Positions 63,828 through 64,000 of a stretch of DNA of 64,000 nucleotides are shown here, in pieces. How positions within the stretch are numbered: position 1 is the stretch's first letter; the number at the start of each line of letters is the position of its first letter. Source of the stretch: Lewinellaceae bacterium (GTDB lineage Bacteria > Bacteroidota > Bacteroidia > Chitinophagales > Saprospiraceae). The notes beneath the pieces are model-generated. The model did not search any database and was not told where the DNA came from. It was given only the letters and a program-made list of their open reading frames with translations. The DNA lies in contig JADJRC010000013.1 in the NCBI GenBank assembly GCA_016712415.1, positions 105,128 through 169,127 on the forward strand, written 5' to 3'. Position numbers and translations under genes: made by a program.

Positions 63828-64000
63828 ATAATTTCGAATCAGGTCGTCTTTGTAGGAGTAGTCAGTCTGTTGCTCCTCGATCATTTTGCGAAATATACCG
63901 TTTAAACACGCTCTAAGATCGGTGCCGCCCACATCAAAGAGATTGCAAGATGCTTTCCGAGCGTTCCGATAGTTTTAAAGGAAATCTTCTGAAAACAGGC
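63828..64000 (-). pseudogene. Fragment of an AraC-family regulator entering from the right edge
   Basis: On the minus strand the DNA reads SFKTIGTLGKHLAISLMW and, after a one-base shift, RKMIEEQQTDYSYKDDLIRN followed by YI-stop. The DYSYKDDLIRNYI segment is typical of the linker of Bacteroidota AraC regulators with a cupin-like sensor domain. It ends abruptly at about 63828 where unrelated plus-strand sensor sequence begins. Confidence 0.5.

Overview
The window is chromosomal DNA of a moderately GC-rich Bacteroidota, most likely a Saprospiria-type environmental bacterium. This rests on many secreted proteins with C-terminal type IX secretion (T9SS) sorting domains, large PKD/SprB-like repeat proteins, Bacteroidota -33/-7 promoters (TTG, about 20 bp, TAnnTTTG), and hybrid sensors with Reg_prop/Y_Y_Y domains. 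The lineage is an inference; no rRNA is present.

Layout. 1-4.7 kb: the 5' part of a repeat adhesin, an OmpR-type response regulator and histidine kinase pair, and a small membrane protein. Three clusters of TTAAA repeats at 11-bp period flank these genes and look like operators of the regulator. 4.7-12.4 kb: a TonB-dependent receptor, a TPR lipoprotein, a betaine-lipid operon (btaB, btaA), a patatin-like lipase and tadA. 12.6-20.1 kb: two T9SS-secreted CotH-kinase proteins followed by HlyD-like, VTC-domain and DUF4956 genes, a probable phosphate/polyphosphate-linked surface module. 20.3-25.3 kb: guaB, then oxyR with both redox cysteines. A promoter-to-terminator unit of about 145 nt without an ORF lies head to head with oxyR, in the arrangement of E. 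coli oxyS. Then come an FGE-like protein, a DUF4386 membrane protein and a Crp/Fnr regulator.

25.4-46.9 kb is a beta-1,3-glucan (laminarin-type) utilisation locus without SusC or SusD. It has a glycosidase fused to an outer-membrane beta-barrel, a multi-domain glycan-binding lipoprotein, GH16, a GH149-like phosphorylase, GH17 and GH30 lipoproteins, a GPH/MFS symporter fused to a GH17 domain, a free cytoplasmic GH17 and a T9SS-secreted repeat protein. A divergent membrane-bound Y_Y_Y/LuxR regulator (three reading-frame segments) faces it. The proposed flow is: surface cutting and binding, passage through the barrel, periplasmic trimming, symport, then cytoplasmic cleavage and phosphorolysis.

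47-50.5 kb: comM (frameshifted), a small AT-richer island (putative GIY-YIG-like protein, an orphan small gene, an XRE regulator) and a decayed second copy of the comM 3' end, as if the island had entered comM. 50.5-54.7 kb: a hybrid two-component AraC sensor with a premature stop and a frameshift, followed by three 17-bp direct repeats. 55-63 kb: a giant BspA/DUF285 protein made of four super-modules, then PKD-like, dockerin-like and T9SS domains. From about 55.4 kb, and heavily after 59.2 kb, indels break the frame so often that sequencing or assembly error is the best explanation. The last kilobase holds fragments of a T9SS protein, a hybrid sensor and an AraC regulator.
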